The position numbers were made by a program, and so were the translations under genes. Shown here one piece after another: positions 1 to 12,368 of a stretch of 64,000 nucleotides of DNA. The notes under the pieces are model-generated. The model saw only the letters and a list, made by a program, of their open reading frames with translations, was not told the origin of the DNA and did not search any database. This DNA comes from Nissolia schottii (Eukaryota; Streptophyta; Magnoliopsida; Fabales; Fabaceae). Every line of letters begins with the position of its first letter. The first letter of the stretch is position 1. The stretch spans positions 471,576-535,575 of the forward strand of contig QANU01066072.1 in the NCBI GenBank assembly GCA_003254905.1. Direction: 5' to 3'.

Positions 1-829
1 TCAATCAACATAGTTCTATTTTCAATTGAGTTAGTCTATAGAATTGATGACTAGTTACGTCAAGTTTTTTATATTTATTGGATCAATTTTTTTATTTAAA
101 TAAATCGTGTGAATTTGTTTTTGAAATAAGTATTTTAAAAATAAAAAGTATAACACATATCATTATTTGATTAAAATATATGTATGAAATTTTATTTATA
201 TTTTTTTTATAAAACATTGATATAAATATAAACTTTTGTTGATTTACATTTTATTTATCTAAAATTTTAATAAAATTCACACCTTAATAAAATGCTATAT
301 AAAATTATGTTCGTGTTATATACTAAATTAGTACACGTGTTACCTCTCTTCTATTTTCTTTCGGTATTGCCGATAAATTCCAATGTAGTGTAGAACATAA
401 GTTAGTTATGTGCTAATTTGAGATTTCATAATTAGTTGTTCCAAGCCTCAACACAGTTGAAATGTCATTTTCTAATAATTAGTGACGTGTATGTCTAACC
501 AAAGAATTTAAAAAAAAAAATTGGGGACATTTGCATGTGCCTCGTGATGAATCACACAACTTTCAACTCTCAAGCTTGGTTTTCGTGGCAGTTTGAAGTA
601 GATTCAATGTATATTGATTTAATTTAATAAGCGAATTCAAAAATGTCAGATCCATTACTTTTCATTTGATCGAAATTGCTTGGCACATGATCTGAGTACA
701 CAATAAATTATCATTTATTTTTAAATTTACCTTTTTAATGTATAATGATAGTTAATTTGACATAACGGTTCAACATTAGTAAATTCGTAATCTTTACAAC
801 CAATTTTCAAACTTGAACGTTATCAAGGG
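1..829. other. AT-rich stretch, no gene seen
   Basis: No coding exon is recognisable on either strand. If the peroxidase gene to the right is intact, this stretch lies inside or beyond its third intron, because the expected fourth exon (with the proximal histidine region after LSGAHT) cannot be found here. Confidence 0.5.
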
Positions 830-915
830 AACAGAGATCATGTCCGATGGCAGCTGTTGATAGTAATTAAGTCAACAGAGACCATGTCTAATGGCAGCTG
901 TTTATAATATAATTA
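830..915. repeat. Two-copy 44-bp direct repeat
   Basis: The segment starting AACAGAGATCATGTC at 830 is repeated at 874 as AACAGAGACCATGTC. Both copies continue into ATGGCAGCTGTT. Two diverged tandem copies are present, at the 3' side of the partial peroxidase gene. No function is evident. Confidence 0.7.
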
Positions 916-1012
916 GGAACATGTTATAATTTCTGTTAATGTTGCTCTTATTTTAATCATTTTCATTGGCAGTCATACCCTTAGATTGGAAAGTGTGATG
1001 CACGCGCATTAC

Positions 1013-1865
1013 CTGAGAGGGCAATCATTTGTGTCTGGGTAAGCCCGTTTGCGGCAAAGAGTGAATTGAGCTGGTTCAAGTTGAATCCTGGCTGAGGGAG
1101 CCTCCCATTTACATCTGAAGCCTTTGATCTTAGCCCATCATATCTCCCCAACTCCACTTCATAGTAGGGCCCACCAGCCTGAAACATGCCAAATTCATTG
1201 CATTAGTTTATGAAAATCTTGTGCTTAATGCGTGACTAACGCTCCACAGTGTTATTTAACACTAACAATTCCTTCTCGATTGATCCAAAAATGATGGTAT
1301 TAAGTAGAATTAAAGTTATTGATGAAGAAATTACCAGTGAAATAACGTCCCGGGTTGCCATGGCGAGAATATCGGCGCACGAGACTTTGTTCCTGCACAG
1401 CGGGACAGCATCCACGGCTGCTTTCGCTCTGATCACCGTGTCGAAACCGTCTCCGGCCAACGAGAGATTGTCAGGGTGATCCTTCTCTGCTTTGTTGTTT
1501 GGTGTCGATGCTACCATGACCGAAGCATCGCAACCCTGCGCACAACATTGATTCCACAACACAGTATAAATTAGATGTAAATTGTATCTAAATATATTTA
1601 ATTTTTGTGAAGGCGACAATTATTTATGGAGGGAGAGATTGATATTTACCTGCACGAAGCAGTCGTGGAAGAAGAGGCGAAGGGTAGCTGGGACCGTAAC
1701 AAATGTCTCGTGGAATTTCTTCTTAACTGCTTCTCTGACAATGTTTTCGACATTGGGGCAGATTTTTGCGTAGTGGTGATGGCTTAGCTGGGAAGAAGCA
1801 GGGTATGAATGAAAGAACACACTTACGAGTAACCAGACAACAAGTACAAGATTGAGCTGAGCCAT
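1013..1865 (-). CDS. Class III (secretory) peroxidase, exons 1-3 of 4, 3' part missing
   Basis: Exons on the minus strand are 1865-1650, 1535-1335 and 1178-1013, all with GT/AG borders (phases 0, 0, 1). They give 194 residues out of a usual 320-330. Residues 1-26 look like a signal peptide (hydrophobic [13 protein letters not shown]). RLFFHDCF at 63-70 carries the distal Arg63 and catalytic His67, followed by GCDAS and the [13 protein letters not shown] segment. [15 protein letters not shown] and MIALSG end exon 3. The 166-bp third exon ending in phase 1 is typical of this family, and the next exon should begin AHT and carry the haem-ligand histidine. It is not found in positions 1-1012, so it lies outside the window or has been lost. 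The family uses H2O2 to oxidise phenolics in the cell wall or apoplast. The sequence resembles the Arabidopsis PER16/PER45/PER73 group from memory. No internal stop is seen. Confidence 0.88.
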
Positions 1866-1975
1866 TTTCTGTTGTTTCTGCGGAGAGATTTCTTTAGTGG
1901 AAGATTTTTGATTGAAGACTGAGAGTGAAATTATTATGGGTTAAGTGGAAAAGTATAAGGGAGGAAGGGGGGACA

Positions 1976-1985
1976 TATATTATAC
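1976..1985 (-). promoter_or_regulatory. Possible TATA box of the peroxidase gene
   Basis: The minus strand reads TATAATATAT about 115 bp upstream of the ATG at 1865, a plausible core-promoter distance for a plant gene. AT-rich DNA makes chance matches common. Confidence 0.3.
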
Positions 1986-4900
1986 GAGTTATGAAAATGT
2001 CGGGGGTCACGAGCCAGTTGTTAATAGAATCTTTTAAAACACTTTTAATTTTTTTTTACAGCAGGAAAGTGCATTTTGAATAATAATAGAAGAATGATAT
2101 ACGCTTTGAAAAGGACCCTATTAACTCATTAATAGGCAAAGGATAAAAGGAAGGGGGCCGGGGACACTAGTGAGGTTGGTTCTGTATTGGCAATTTGTCA
2201 TTCCTTTCTCATTTATATGGCTGCTCCAATATTTGTCCAAATCATATGCTTTTAGGCCAGGGGGAGAGGCGTGGTTTCAATAAAAAAATTCCAAATTTGT
2301 AAATAATATATCGATCAACTTAGTTAAAATTACATTAATATTGACAAAATGATTTAGATTCTCTAAAATAAAAAATTTCACTATAAATAATAAAATGAAT
2401 GAAATTTATCTTTAAATCAATAAAGTTAAGAATTAAAACGTATTTTCTTTTTATTAATCTAATGATAAAATTATTTTTTACCTTATAAAGTGAAATCCTC
2501 GTTTTAAAATATTCCCTCCACACAAAGAAGGATGAAGAAGGGTTGCTAACATTTAGCACAACAAAGAATTTGGAGTGGAATGCACGTTAAGGTTACTTTC
2601 CCTCCCTTCGTTACCAGAAATAAGGTGAACTCACCAGATTTGTTGCTTGGCGGGCCTAGAAAGAAAGTACGGTAGCATATGAATAATTGAATATGGATGA
2701 ACTGCTGTTAAATTCCTTACATTTAATGAGGAATTATAAAGTTTTATTATTTATCTGAGGCGGCTAAAGGAGAAAAAAAATAAAATTTCGATTCATGGCC
2801 AAATTCTAATAATTTTGAAAAAAACTAGCAATTTCTTTTATAAAAAAAATCGGAGGAGCCTCGAAAGAATGAGGAGTATCCACTATCCAATAAGTCCAAC
2901 GATTTATTTTGTATCACTACGAATGTGTAAATCAGGAAGGAAAAGTGATGTTACGCACAGGAATCTTTTACTCACATATCAAGAATCATATCCTTATTTG
3001 AAAGTTACTGCCGACACAAAAGGTTAGTAGTGTACTTTAACTGTTGAGGCACGGGTCCATGCTCCATATACTGCCATTTTATTGTTGGTTTCTTCTATTT
3101 CTCCTTCTCTTTTATTTTTCCTACCATTATTTGGATTTTAAGAAATAATGCGCTCCCTTAAAATCATTTGGGGACAAATGTAATGATATAAAATAGAGTA
3201 TTGCTGTTTTTCTCCAATTGATTTTTGCTTTCAGTCTTTCACTTTCACTAGAATATTATCAAATTAATAGTGAGAAGATCTTATTATTTCTTAATTATAT
3301 TAGTGTGAGTTTAATTTTTATGTATGAGAGATAAAAAATATTTTGTAATCTATAATCTAACATTTCATGTGAGCTCGATTATTACGAAGAGATTAGTCAC
3401 TATAATTAGTAATAAAAAGAATCTTAGATACACACAAAAATAATTGACACTAAACATTATGTTATGTTTTTTCACCTATATTACAGAGCTCACACTTGCC
3501 TCATGTCCAAATAGCTGTCTACGCCATGCTCAAATTGTATGACTAAAAAAAATTAACTGTGAGTGCAAATGATTATTAACTATTGTGTGAGTAACATATA
3601 GTGCAAACAATGAATGAAGTTACCTTTTGACCCAAAGAAAAGAAACAAAGATATGGTCTTCATTCTCCCTTTGCTATTCTTTGTTTTAGAATTTAAATTC
3701 AAAATATTTTGCGCTGTATTTGTTTTTCATTAAAGAAATGTCTGATTTAATTAATGCAGGTTATCAAGTGTCGGTGAAAAGCCATTTATATAGGTGATTA
3801 ATGTGATCCTTTATAGGTGTTTGGCACGGCCATTATGAGGGTTATGACTAACCTTGTTGGCGATAGTGAGTTCAAAAGACACCGCACATGGTGACCACAC
3901 TCTACAAAGCGGGAAAAAAAAATGAACCAATAAAAATATTCAGAAATTCAGAATTAATGCAAAATGAAATGTCAATTGTCAAGTAAAGTAAAGGACGCTG
4001 ATGCAATTCATGCACGGGGAAGTCGAGGAATTAAACTAACAATGCTACGTTTAAAACACTAAAATGTGAACAATAAAAATCAATTCTCTTACAAAAGTAT
4101 TATTTGATCATGAAAAAATAAAATGTGAGTATAATAAAATTCATATTTTTATAAAAGAATTAATTTTTATTGTTGATATTTATTTTATACATATGATATC
4201 TCTCTTAAACTAAATTAAAGTGCCATGTACATTAGCATTAGCCATTCCATTAATTCATTCCCTAAATTGCATCGTTGATTAGGGTAACAGTGATTAATAA
4301 TGGAAAGCGCAATTCAAGCATCATGGGCACCTACCTTCATAATTATTGGTTGAATGGTTGCTCATGCACGTAATTTTTCTCTTTTTTTAATTATTATTAC
4401 TAAAAAATTTAGATAAATTTAATATCGATCATTCTACTAAAGTTAGAATAACCCTATAATCTCTTTGAACATTTACTTATGTATTTACAAATTATTTATC
4501 AAAATCATTTTTACATCCACAATAGAAATAGAAGTCATAAACTTGATCTTGTTTCTAACTTTGTCTATGATTTGTTCAACCTCTCCTTCTTCTTCTTTTT
4601 TTCCCTCTCAAATTTGACAGGTGGAGTGGATCCTATCGTTTGGTGTTATGCTTTTATCCAGTGGGGGCAAGTATGGAAATCTAACATCTTCGATTTCTTG
4701 GAACTTTTTGTTATAGTGCTTTTATCTCTTTTCTAGTCGTTGCCTTACAGCAACAAATTATTAACCTGGGTTGAAAAATCACAAGTGCTTTCTGATTGGA
4801 GGCAATACAGCTATTAATAAATTGTTGATTTTAATTTATTATTTGTGCAACAATTTTATAATAGATCTAATTATGTTAATATATCTATGATTTTTTTAGG

Positions 4901-7200
4901 TAAAAATAATAAGAATTACATACTTTTTTCAAAGAAATTGTAACGCAAGTGACACATTTTTAATTTTAATTTATTGGAGTGCGTGCTATTAAGTAATAGA
5001 TTTGATCTCTGTTTGCCTATCTAATTATGCCTTTCTCATTTCTTTATTAGTCGTACTCATAACTCTTATCGGTTAATTTAATAATATATGATAGAATGAT
5101 ATTATAAATTTTAACCAATATTGCATCTACATAAATTCATGTAATTTTTTTTGTTTACCAGGGTAACGAAGGGAATTGGGAAATGAATATGAACTCCCCA
5201 CGTACTTAATGCAGGAGCTATCAACTCAACTATAAACTGGATCGCCTTGAGAAGCCTATATTCTTAAAAATATTCACTTAAATTTGATAGTTTTAGACTA
5301 GTGACTCAATAATGCTAATAAGGACAAACTAACAAAATTGATGCGACAAAATTACATGCTAGACGCATCATGACTAAGAAAAATCTTGAAAATTGGTGGG
5401 AATACGTACACACTTCACACAGATTCATCCCTGTACAAGAATCTTGACCAATTAGCACAACATTATCATTTAAATTCTTCAATTTTCTGACATATATACA
5501 TATGAAGGACGGGGTCATATGAAAGGGAATTGCTAAATAACCGCATTAAAGTTGAAGCACTATATAATCAATTGAGTGATGAGAGACATCAAAGAGGGTA
5601 TAGAAGATGGATCGAGAGAAAGGTCTAGCAGCTCATAGCTTGGACAGATTACCATTTTTTATTCAAAGTTTGGACAGAGTACTAGTTCACAGTCTTGTCT
5701 TACTGGTTATATAAGAAAGTAATAATAGATGACAACCATTCATTTATAATGACTTGTGAAAAGGATGATAAGAAATGTAGTCTACTCAGTTTAATAGCTT
5801 GATACTTGAAATTAAATAACTGCTCTTGTTGATAATGTTGTATTCCTCCTTTTTTTTTTTTTCCTAAAAAAAGTACTCCTCTTATGGATAAACGATAAAT
5901 GTGGGAATGTTGACGAAACCATCATCTATCTCCACAATAATTAAACGTTATCAACTTTTTTATTTCCTTAAATTTTTCTTATCAACTAGTTTACCTCCCC
6001 CTCAAATTGAAAAAGAAAACAATAAAGTCCTCCTTTTGTAAAAGATATGAAATTTCATTTTGTTTATAAAATTATAATTCTATATTTGATTCTATATTTA
6101 ATTCTTCTTATTTTATTTTATTTTCTCTTCTTTTTTAGTGTGTTCTTTTGTGGTCAACAATATTTTCGGTTATCCTAGTCCATAGAGAATGATGGAAATG
6201 GACAGGACAAGAGTAATGTATATATAGGGTTCAGTACTGTCATGTGTTTGCTCTTTCGGAGCCCTGTGCCATTACCCAACATTTGTTCAGACCCAATTCC
6301 AAAATTGGATCCTAAACCCAAGATATGAATAAGCGGTATTGTGGGCCTTTCTTCCCTCCCTTTCTTTAGGTGGGGAAATAATGGAACTTGTGAGTTGTTA
6401 CTTTTTAATGGGTTTAATGAGTAAAAAAAAAAGTATTTCTTAACTGAATTTCTAAATTTAATAGGACAAAAACAATTAGAAGTGTTATATTAGAGAAAGG
6501 AGAAATTCTTTAATCACTCATTGTCATTATACGTTTTTCTTTTAAATTACCTTTACATAAAAAATAAAAAATAAATTTATCTATTCTATTTTTATCACTC
6601 CTTTTTTACTCATTCTTATCCCTCTTTGTATCGTTATATTTTAAATATAGTTTAACAAATCTTTTTTATACAATACCCAAACAAATCTCGCTAGATTGTC
6701 TCGCCGCATACATATGATAAGATTCACTACAAGGCCAAGCTTTTACCGATGTAAATGACAGTATAAATTATTTACTACCACATTATGCTTTCTTATCTTA
6801 AACTTATTTTAAAATAAATAAATAACAAACACAACACATTGTTTACAGCCTTTTAAAGATCGATATTATTTGAACTTATAGGTGTGAGATATCGTGTCAA
6901 CTCACACTTTATTTATTAATGAGATTTTAATAGGACACACATTCTCATGAGATCTCATCCAATGGTGATTGAGATGTGAGCCTACATGATGTCCTACACC
7001 CCATGAGTATAAATACTCTATCTATTCTATTTTATTTGTCCATTTCACGTTTTAGATACATTCAAAAGTTAATGTATATAGACACAAACATTTCTTCCTT
7101 TTAAAGTGTCATGAGAGAGGAGTTATTTAAGTAGTTTGATGAGAAAATTTGGGTGTGAGCAAGACTTAGTGAAAGTGAATTTTACTAGGTGAGACTCATC
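1986..7200. other. Intergenic AT-rich DNA, no gene recognised
   Basis: About 5 kb upstream of the peroxidase gene holds only short open frames without recognisable domains or splice-consistent neighbours. Runs of A/T and poly-T (for example 5849-5862) are frequent. I see no RNA gene and no clear mobile element, though 6870-7010 (GAGATATC...CTCATGAGATCTCATCC) has short inverted pieces that could be an old MITE. Confidence 0.5.
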
Positions 7201-7474
7201 TATTGAGATTATTGGTAATCTGATTTTTAAATTATCTGGTAATTAGCACAAAAAAATTATCTAATAATCCACGTTGATCTGTTTAGTGCAACATGATTCC
7301 CAATAATTCACATTATCTTTGAAGTGATAATGTGGATTACCTTCCATGAAGGGTGTTTATCTATATTATTACTTCCTAAGTAATCCTAAATCTTTTGTTT
7401 TGACCAAAATACCATCAATATTATAAACACAAAATCTCATCTCTTACTATTATCATCTCCTATTATTGATGTTG

Positions 7475-7622
7475 CCACTGTCACAACCACCACCCACCAC
7501 CACAAATTATCGCCATCACCTACCACCCACTGTTGCCATTACCGCCACCACCACCACTTCCACGGTCACCATTGCCCCCACCACGTAGCATTGTCGCTGC
7601 TACTACAACCACCACCATCACA
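7475..7622. repeat. Imperfect (CCA/CCG)n trinucleotide tract
   Basis: The segment is dominated by CCACCACC, CCGCCACC and similar triplets. A second such tract is at 19290-19575. Open frames through it are low-complexity artefacts. Confidence 0.8.
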
Positions 7623-8229
7623 AATGAAGAAAATGTCTAGTGTTAGGATTAAAAATTGGAGTTGGAATGCTAGATGTTGGGTGCTTAAATATGGATGGAT
7701 CCTTTCCTATGTGGTTGTCGCTGGTCGTCTGTTCTGTGGATCCAAGTTTCACGTGTTGCCCTCCCTTTGGTCTTATTACCTTAATGATCTTGCTAAAGGG
7801 GCTAGAGTGGGGTAGGCTTCGTGTATTCTTGTCAAAATGATTGGAGCTGGGTATATTGATGTAACTTGATGTAACAAGTGTATAATGGTCAGATATTGAA
7901 TGTATTTGGGGTGGGCTCAGTTTTAGGAGATCACTGTAATGCACAAAAGTGGGGGTCCTTAATTTGTCCTTGATTGGTTACTCTTGTTTTTTTAATGGGG
8001 TTTTGTCTCTTAAAATTTTCTTCATAGAAATTTTAACGAGGCCTAATTAATGTGAGCTAGGGTTTTCGAGTGTATGTGCCTACTTTAGTTTGTACAAATG
8101 TGAGTAATGAAATATTGCTTACATTGATTAAAGACGACAGCGATGTATAACCCCACTACCTATGCTTATAAGAACCTCATTGTCTTTAATTCTTTCTTTC
8201 ACACAAACCTTAAAACATTCCTCAAATAA
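7623..8229. other. No gene recognised, probable repeat-derived DNA
   Basis: Open frames exist on both strands (7618-7944 minus, 7640-7840 plus), but neither shows a known domain. The stretch lies between the CCA tract and a retroelement remnant and is probably derived from mobile DNA. Confidence 0.35.
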
Positions 8230-8254
8230 ACAACAAACTCTCCCTCTCTCCCTC

Positions 8255-8277
8255 CTCTAAACCCTAAACCCTAAACA
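8255..8277 (+). repeat. Short interstitial telomere-like repeat
   Basis: About three units of CCCTAAA (CTCTAAACCCTAAACCCTAA) form a short telobox-like stretch. Teloboxes also occur in promoters of plant translation genes, but no gene start is evident just downstream. Confidence 0.6.
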
Positions 8278-8437
8278 CAAATAGTTGTGCATTTTGTTCT
8301 GCATAGAGTTTGATCAAGACTTTCAAGGCCAACTCTAATTTCCATACCGTTCAACCCTTTTTCCAAAATATCCTTTCTCAAAGCCAAAAATTTTGATTAA
8401 CATATTGTAATGTCCCAATAACTTAAATAATTATTTT

Positions 8438-8940
8438 ATGTACATATACACTTCAAAAGTCTGCTTGAGCGTACACTCTGATTCAACGCAAGATGAGATG
8501 ATACAGCCTCAACATGGCTTAACAGAAGAAGAAGCACTGGTCAAAGGGCTATTGAAAGCTAAGGGATTTTGCATCTTCTTTGGGCAGTTAGGAGTAGGAA
8601 AAGAAATCAAAGTCAAGGATGTTAGAGCGGTTGCACAGGTAATACAAGAAGAAGGAGGCAACACAAGTGCAGCAGCAGCCAACGCACCGCTTCATGCGAT
8701 TGGCTAGGTCACACATTACAATTCTCGTCTTTCGCGAGCCAAGCAACGAATTTGTGCATAACAGGCTGTTGTACGTAGAAGATGTGAAAGTTCGAAGAGC
8801 ATTGGTGGATGGAGGCTATGGAGTCAATATAATTCCAACATATGTCTTCCTGGTGATTGGATCAGCTACGCCCACCCTCAAGATCCTTCGTCTCATTCCA
8901 TGAAGCTCGTGTGCATGCAAGATAAGGATATGTAGTGATG
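8438..8940 (+). pseudogene. Ty3/gypsy-like gag-pol remnant with aspartic-protease region
   Basis: Two overlapping plus-strand frames (8438-8707 and 8667-8903) look like one broken reading frame. The second contains NRLLYVEDVKVRRALVDGG followed by YGVNIIPTYVF. This resembles the retroelement aspartic protease layout with D-[ST]-G and a following NLI/NIIP strand. Here the triad reads D-G-G, so the catalytic motif itself appears altered. No reverse transcriptase or integrase follows, only a (TA)n run. Family assignment rests on motif similarity only. The 8041-8430 stretch upstream could belong to the same element but has no coding signal. Confidence 0.5.
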
Positions 8941-8977
8941 ATGTTGGAGGTAGGCCCAATTAAGACTCTAAACAATG

Positions 8978-8983
8978 TATATA

Positions 8984-9014
<31 letters not shown>
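8978..9014. repeat. (TA)n microsatellite
   Basis: An almost pure TA run directly follows the retroelement remnant. Confidence 0.9.
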
Positions 9015-9020
9015 AACATC

Positions 9021-9290
9021 ATATTAATTTATTATTTGTTATTATTACAATTAATATTTACTATTATACTTAGTTAAAGCAAAGAGAAATATTTTGTTAC
9101 TCGAAATGAAAGAGAAAATAAAATTTATTTTTTAAAAAGAAATTTTTATTTTATAAAGATTAAAAAAAACATTTTCGTCTTTGGCCATGTCTAAAAGCCG
9201 TTGTGCTTAATTGTTACGGACTAAATTCTCTTAATAATTTTTTTTAACTTACTCAAAACTCAAAAGTGATTAGTTGTAGATGAAGTGAAC
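9021..9290. repeat. Unclassified dispersed repeat, copy 1
   Basis: This copy aligns over its whole length with 16381-16660 (CATATTAATTTATTATTTGT versus CATATTAATATATTATTGTT). Its right part also aligns with 15785-15880 (GATTAGTTGTAGATGAAGTG versus GATTAGTTGTAGCTGAAGTG). The copies are well diverged and carry no open frame of note, so the repeat family is unknown. Confidence 0.65.
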
Positions 9291-10323
9291 TTTGATTTCA
9301 TATAGACTCCGAATGTGAGTGTAATCATTTTTATGTGTAAGTCACGGTGCTCTAATGCAAAAAATGCATAACACTGTAAGACTCTTGCGTGCTGGACCAA
9401 CAACTCGCTAGTGCGATATAACAATGATGTTAAACTGCTCATGGGTTCTAGAACCCCACTTTCAGCCTTTCCCCTCTGTTCTCTCTTCCTCTCACATCTT
9501 CTCTCTAACCCTAACCGATTTGACAATATTTCCGCGACTTTTTCGGCTTTTGCTTTCATTTTCTTCACTCCCTTAGACCTCTTTCTCTAAATCCACCATT
9601 TGGAGTAGACACTGGAGCTTAGGACTCTTTAAGTCCTAATCCTCTTATCATGTTGGGTATTTGATTTTCCTTCATAATATGTTATATCTGCAATTCAATT
9701 CAACGCTATCACTTCTCACATGATTATATATTTTCACATAGAAGCACGAGAAAATTCATCAAAAAGAAAATCAATAAGAAATTACGGACTAAAAATTTGT
9801 GCGAGTATAAAGTAAAAGAAATTTGATTTGTATAGAAAGAATTGGGTAAAAATTACTCACCTTAAATATGTAAATTAATATTTAATATGAATAAAACTAT
9901 GCTAATCATAAAAAAAAAAGGAGAAGATACATTTTTAAGTACAATCCACATATAAGCTCAATATACGACAAAATTTAGTTTGAATGCTTAAAGTAAACAA
10001 GTTTTCTTCTAAGATATTTTTCCCCAAAGTAAATAATGATGCTAAATTTGAAATCATTCTACGCACTAGGCTTGGTACATACATCTATGCCAAGCATTAA
10101 CAGATTGTTTCATAAATGATCACACACAAAATCTCATAGTATAAACACAAACAGAGTACTCCATCATGTTTCAATCCATATATTTAAAAAAAAAAAAAAA
10201 AAAACAAAGAAAAACATAGATAATGTCACATAATGTTATCCGCAACACAATTACCCATAAGTACATAACTAAAATCCAACCAAGAACACTTATCGCTAAG
10301 GAAATAGAAACAAAGACATATTA
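9291..10323. other. No gene recognised
   Basis: The longest open frame (9260-9568 minus, Lys/Arg-rich start) shows no known domain and overlaps the dispersed repeat. The rest is AT-rich with a poly-A run at 10186-10204. Confidence 0.4.
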
Positions 10324-10652
10324 TTAATTCATGATACCCAAAGTCTTGCTGAAGCGATGGGTCGGTAACGGCAAACTAAGCATGAGGTCGAGATTCACAT
10401 CATTTTCCTTTTGCTTATTATTCTTATTTGATGCTTCCTTTTCTTTTTTAATATTGTTGACTTCTTTGATGTAAGCTCGAAGTGTTGACCCACAGTCCTT
10501 GCATCTTGGGACCTCTTGGTTCCAAACCAATAATTCTTGATACAGTTTTCAGTTCTGCCAAGCAACCTCTTCAAAATCTCAGTCCATTTGTTCTCAACTT
10601 TCTTGTGTGCTTCAATCAACGTAATTTCTTCTTCTAGGGTCCATGGCCCCTT
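10324..10652 (-). pseudogene. R3 repeat and C-terminus of a MYB98-type R2R3-MYB gene, frameshifted
   Basis: A clean acceptor (TATAATGCAG) at 10653 opens an exon starting KGPWTLEEEITLIEAH. It continues to NKWTEILKRLLGRTENCIKNYW and TKR. This is a MYB R3 repeat with its regularly spaced Trp residues, and closest in style to the MYB98/115/118/119 group (family knowledge). The R3 frame then runs through unlike, Lys-rich sequence to a stop at 10395. Another frame on the same strand (10530-10324) gives CKDCGSTLRAYIKEVNN and ends LGIMN, which fits the LLQDYIKSL-like tail of that group. I infer a one-base frameshift just after the R3 repeat. The matching R2 exon is 7.6 kb away at 18220-18342. Recent decay is likely, though a low-quality base could mimic a frameshift. 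Confidence 0.65.
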
Positions 10653-11408
10653 CTGCATTATAATAAGAAAACAACGAAAGAAAAATTCTTCCATTTTCAT
10701 TGGCTTGCTTAACTTGTAACAATTTAGGGCTTTTGAATGTTTGTTCACTTCACATCTCATTGTTATATTATTAAATACGTTAGTGGCTGTAATGTCATTT
10801 ATCAAAGAATTTTGTATTATAACCAATGATTTTTTCTCCCTCAATTCGTATGCTAACCCTAAATGAATAGTTAAATTGAAGCAAAGGGGATATATTGTTA
10901 AACAGAAGCTGAAAAATATGGAACCAAAAAATTTGTTTCAAAGAATGTGAAGTTGATGTAAAATTTCATAATAGATTGCCACACAAATAAAAAACTGGCA
11001 ATAAGAGGGGGAAAATGTCTTTTTTATTTAACAGAAAAAGAAAAAAAATGTCTTTTATCAATTCTCTAAGAAATTTAATTTTATGACATATATGTGTATA
11101 AGCTTGTTAACCATCATCACTTTGCTGTGAAGGTTAGCAACCTCAACATTTTTCATTTAAACATAAAATCGTTTCTACTCTTAAGTTATAATAATGGGTA
11201 AATTTATAATTTTATTTGTCTACAAAATTAATTACTCATTTAACTTTTTCTCTTACCTCATTAATGTTCTCTCTCTTTTTTTGGGATCTATTTGAATTTA
11301 TTTATTTATTACATGAATAATTTATATGTGATTGTGATTGTGATTGAGTGGATGGTCCCTACAAGATATTCATCATTCCCGCATCGGTGGACACCCTGAT
11401 TGTATACC
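10653..11408. other. AT-rich, no gene recognised
   Basis: On the minus strand this lies just upstream of the MYB R3 exon and would be intron sequence if R2 and R3 belong to one gene. No other feature is seen. Confidence 0.45.
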
Positions 11409-11431
11409 AATATATATATATATATATATAN
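11409..11431. repeat. (TA)n microsatellite ending in one ambiguous base
   Basis: A TA run of about 22 bases is followed by a single N at 11431, an unresolved base in the assembly. Confidence 0.9.
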
Positions 11432-12021
11432 GAATATTTTTATTTACAAAGGCAACCCTTCAAATACTTTATGTCATTCTTGGTTTGACAACCCCAAAAA
11501 AGTATAGCCTTAACTTCATAATACACCGTAAGAAATACAACATTTATTAAATATAGTTTGCGTAGTTTTCAAATTAAAGGTAACCCAAAGTATCATGAAG
11601 TGTTGAGTTTGTAAATAAAAGTTCTTCTTTTTATAGTATAAGGAAACCTCTGTAAGTGTATTTAATGTAATGAAAAAATTAATTAATATGAAATGACATT
11701 GTAAAACTTTTTTTTACACTGTCATTCAATTAAAATATTTTATATACATGACATTTTATATGGATGACTGTGTAAACAAATTTACACAGTTAATAGATAA
11801 TAATTAAACACAAAAAAAAGGTCTTAAGCCAAATATGTTGCAGTGATTGTTTAAATATTTTTTATAAATCAAGATAAATAATTACAAAGATAGTATGTCT
11901 ATTTAAAGAACTGGAATAATAAATCCCTAAATCAAATCATAATGATAATAATAACGAACAAAGAACAAATTAATTTTGTTAAAATATGATGTAAAATATT
12001 ATATAATACTTTATTATGATA
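11432..12021. repeat. Duplicated segment, copy A (partner at 16757-17487)
   Basis: Copy A begins GAATATTTTTATTTACAAAG and matches AAATATTTTTATTGACAAAG at 16757. The match continues through TTCATAATACAC, ACATTTATTAAATATAGTTT, AATTAAAGGTAACCCAAAGT and AATAAATCCCTAAATCAAAT to ATATTATATAATA. The order of blocks is the same in both copies. Copy A has an extra block at about 11663-11812, and copy B has an extra MITE at 16964-17239. The segment is non-coding. Confidence 0.8.
11663..11812. mobile_element. Insertion of about 150 bp in copy A, possible MITE
   Basis: The block is absent from the corresponding place in copy B, where ATTTAATG runs straight into AAAAAAATGGTCTT. It contains inverted pieces TGACATTGTA and TACACTGTCA, and GTGTAAACAAATTTACACAG. 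Exact ends and target duplication are unclear. Confidence 0.4.
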
Positions 12022-12368
12022 TACTCCCTCCATTCTCAAATAATTGAAAAGTCTCAAAGTTAAAAAAATTTAATAGTAATTTACAAAATTAGCAAAATTC
12101 ATAATAAAAAACTTTACAAAAGTAGACATATTAACTTTATCTGTTACTCTAGCTCTCCTACACTAGTTTCATTAAATATGGATATATAAAGAAAAATGTA
12201 TAATTAATGTTGTCTAGGTTTAGGAATTGAACAATTACTTCCTCTATTCTCCAATAATTGTTCACTTTCAATTTGCATGACTATTCAGAAAATGATTGAA
12301 ATGTCTCAAAGTTGACAAAATTTAATAATATTTAACAAAATTTCCCCAACTAATTTCTTAATCTATTA

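Noticed and set aside
6725..6745. CACTACAAGGCCAAG as the left end of a CACTA element ending at 15699
   Set aside because: The three flanking bases do not match on the two sides, and the subterminal sequence is not alike; a 9-kb element is not supported.
7618..7944. 108-aa minus-strand open frame and overlapping plus-strand frames
   Set aside because: No domain on any strand; probably chance frames in repeat-derived DNA.
9260..9568. 102-aa minus-strand open frame
   Set aside because: Starts in ordinary sequence and ends inside the dispersed repeat; no recognised motif.
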